In this document: positions 5,888-6,887 of the stretch, piece by piece
Position numbering within the stretch: position 1 is the stretch's first letter
Layout: the number at the start of each line of letters is the position of its first letter
DNA from: Planctomycetota bacterium
Lineage (GTDB): Bacteria; Planctomycetota; Phycisphaerae; WQYP01
Assembly: GCA_021805585.1 (NCBI GenBank)
Contig: JAJZEY010000225.1
Coordinates: 1 to 6,887 of the forward strand
Direction of reading: 5' to 3'
Length of the DNA: 6,887 nucleotides
Notes under the pieces: generated by a model
The model's database searches: none
Seen by the model: the letters and a program-made list of their open reading frames with translations, nothing else
What the model was told of the DNA's origin: nothing
Program-made: the position numbers and the translations under genes

Positions 5888-6757
5888 ATGAATCAGACAC
5901 TAACCGGTACGGACTTGAGCAATCCTTTCACGGGCCGCCGGCCGGGGCGTCGCTGGATAAGCCGGGGCGTGGCGGCGCTTTGTGTCATTGCCACGGGGCT
6001 GGCGCTGGCGGTGCTGTTTGTGGTATTGTCGTATATAGGCATTCGCGGAATCGAATATATGACGCCGGCGTTTTTTACCAATCTGCCGCTGCAATCGCCG
6101 GAGGGAATGCGCAACTGCATTATCGGGACGGTGATTCTGGTTTTGCTGGCCAGTCTGCTGGGCGTTCCGCTGGGCATGTTGTGCGGAATTTACCTGGCGG
6201 AATACGCCGGGAAAAGTTTGTTCACCCATGCGGCCCGCCTGGTGATTGATCTGCTGGCGGGCACGCCAACGATTCTGCTTGGGGTTATTGCCTGGCAGCT
6301 TGTGGTGGTGCCCATGCACCATCAGTCCGGCTGGTCCGGGGCGCTGGCGCTGGCGTTTATCATGGTGCCGATTATTGCCCGCGCCACCGAGGAAATGCTG
6401 CGCCTTGTGCCCCATCCCCATCGGGAGGCCTCCGCCGGGCTTGGGGCTTCACAGGCGCAGACCTTAATGATGGTTATTCTGCCGGCGGCCAAAGCCGGTA
6501 TCGCCACCGGCATAATGCTGGCGATTGCCCGCGTGGCGGGTGAAACCGCGCCGCTGCTTTTTACCGCATTGGGAAATGATCAGGCCGTGTATGACCCCAA
6601 TCAGCCCTACCCATCGCTGACGCTTAAAATCTGGCAATACTCGCAATCCGCCGAACTGTCCTGGAGGCATCAGGCCTGGACCGGCGTGCTGGCTTTGGTG
6701 AGCCTGGTCCTGATATTTACCGCCGCCGTTCGCTTCGCCGTGCGCGATCGCAAATAA
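5888..6757 (+). CDS. pstA: Phosphate ABC transporter permease PstA
   Basis: The product is the second permease of the Pst importer and partner of PstC. Its 289 residues have a positively charged N-terminus (RRPGRRWISR, 17-26), a first membrane helix near 28-50, a periplasmic segment containing YMTPAFFTNLP (57-67), then the permease core from about 76. Recognisable elements are PLGMLCGIYLAEYAG (94-108), DLLAGTPTILLG (121-132), the EAA loop around 180-200 (EASAGLGASQAQT onward) and ARVAGETAPLLFTA (214-227). The last holds the conserved Arg215 and Glu219 matching the motif in PstC. The gap to pstC is 30 bp with no terminator, so the two are cotranscribed. AGGA (5875-5878) lies 9 bp before the ATG. 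No pstB follows within the window; the ATPase gene is upstream instead. Confidence 0.96.
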   Translation: MNQTLTGTDLSNPFTGRRPGRRWISRGVAALCVIATGLALAVLFVVLSYIGIRGIEYMTPAFFTNLPLQSPEGMRNCIIGTVILVLLASLLGVPLGMLCGIYLAEYAGKSLFTHAARLVIDLLAGTPTILLGVIAWQLVVVPMHHQSGWSGALALAFIMVPIIARATEEMLRLVPHPHREASAGLGASQAQTLMMVILPAAKAGIATGIMLAIARVAGETAPLLFTALGNDQAVYDPNQPYPSLTLKIWQYSQSAELSWRHQAWTGVLALVSLVLIFTAAVRFAVRDRK

Positions 6758-6764
6758 TTCGTAT

Positions 6765-6793
6765 CCGCGTTATCGGCGAAATCCGCGGTTTTG
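6765..6793 (+). terminator. Weak candidate terminator after pstA
   Basis: CCGCG (6765-6769) pairs with CGCGG (6784-6788) around a 14-base loop, followed by TTTTG. The stem is only 5 bp, so termination here is uncertain. The sequence ATCCGCG also occurs as a direct repeat at 6763-6769 and 6781-6787. Confidence 0.3.
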
Positions 6794-6809
6794 TTCCGTT
6801 ACACCGGAT

Positions 6810-6869
6810 CGCCTGCCTCAGGCGCGCCGCGAAGTCCGAAAAGTGTCTGCCAAATTTTCAGGCGGCAGA
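6810..6869. repeat. Two small inverted repeats near the right edge
   Basis: CGCCTG and CAGGCG flank a 3-base loop at 6810-6824. TCTGCC and GGCAGA flank a 12-base loop at 6846-6869. The second is followed by TTTAAAC on the plus strand and by ACACTTTT on the minus strand, so it could be a weak bidirectional terminator. What lies beyond the edge, and in which direction it is read, is unknown. Confidence 0.3.
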
Positions 6870-6887
6870 TTTAAACTTCAATTTTCA

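Noticed and set aside
5860..6249. Plus-strand 129-codon open frame overlapping pstA
   Set aside because: It lies in another frame of pstA, is Gly/Ala/His-rich by shadow translation, and pstA motifs fully explain the DNA.
5900..6421. Minus-strand 173-codon open frame across pstA
   Set aside because: Its Gln/Arg/His-rich composition is what the antisense of a hydrophobic membrane gene gives; no motif seen.

Overview
The window is an ordinary-looking bacterial chromosomal segment, GC-rich by eye. It is organised around a high-affinity phosphate (Pst) ABC transporter. Signal-peptide style, the Pst protein sequences and a seven-segment membrane GGDEF protein suggest a Gram-negative bacterium. A proteobacterium is my best guess, but the phylum cannot be fixed from this sequence alone. 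I see no insertion sequence, phage gene, CRISPR array, tRNA or rRNA.

Layout. Positions 1-320 (minus strand) hold the first 106 codons of a transaldolase that runs off the left edge. A gene-free divergent region of about 610 bp (321-931) follows. It carries a perfect TATAAT for the transaldolase, two copies of the octamer GCGCTAAG 33 bp apart, and candidate promoters and a leader hairpin for the next gene. Then on the plus strand come pstB (932-1780, ATPase), a membrane-anchored diguanylate cyclase (2082-3272), pstS (3567-4628, periplasmic phosphate-binding protein), pstC (4808-5857) and pstA (5888-6757). The last two are permeases. The final 130 bp contain only small hairpins.

How it works together. 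PstS captures phosphate in the periplasm, PstC and PstA form the membrane channel, and a PstB dimer hydrolyses ATP to drive import. The gene order is unusual. pstB stands first, cut off from pstSCA by a c-di-GMP synthase gene and two gap regions, instead of last as in the common pstSCAB-phoU order. No phoU, phoB or phoR lies inside the window.

Regulation that can be read. A perfect 7-bp direct repeat with an 11-bp period (CCGCTTA, ATAT, CCGCTTA) lies about 100 bp before pstS and has the geometry of a Pho box. A strong intrinsic terminator between pstS and pstC probably lets PstS be made in excess over the membrane subunits. A weaker terminator candidate follows the cyclase gene. The most interesting points are the cyclase embedded in the phosphate locus, the Pho-box-like repeat, and the shared octamer. 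These are candidates, not demonstrated systems.
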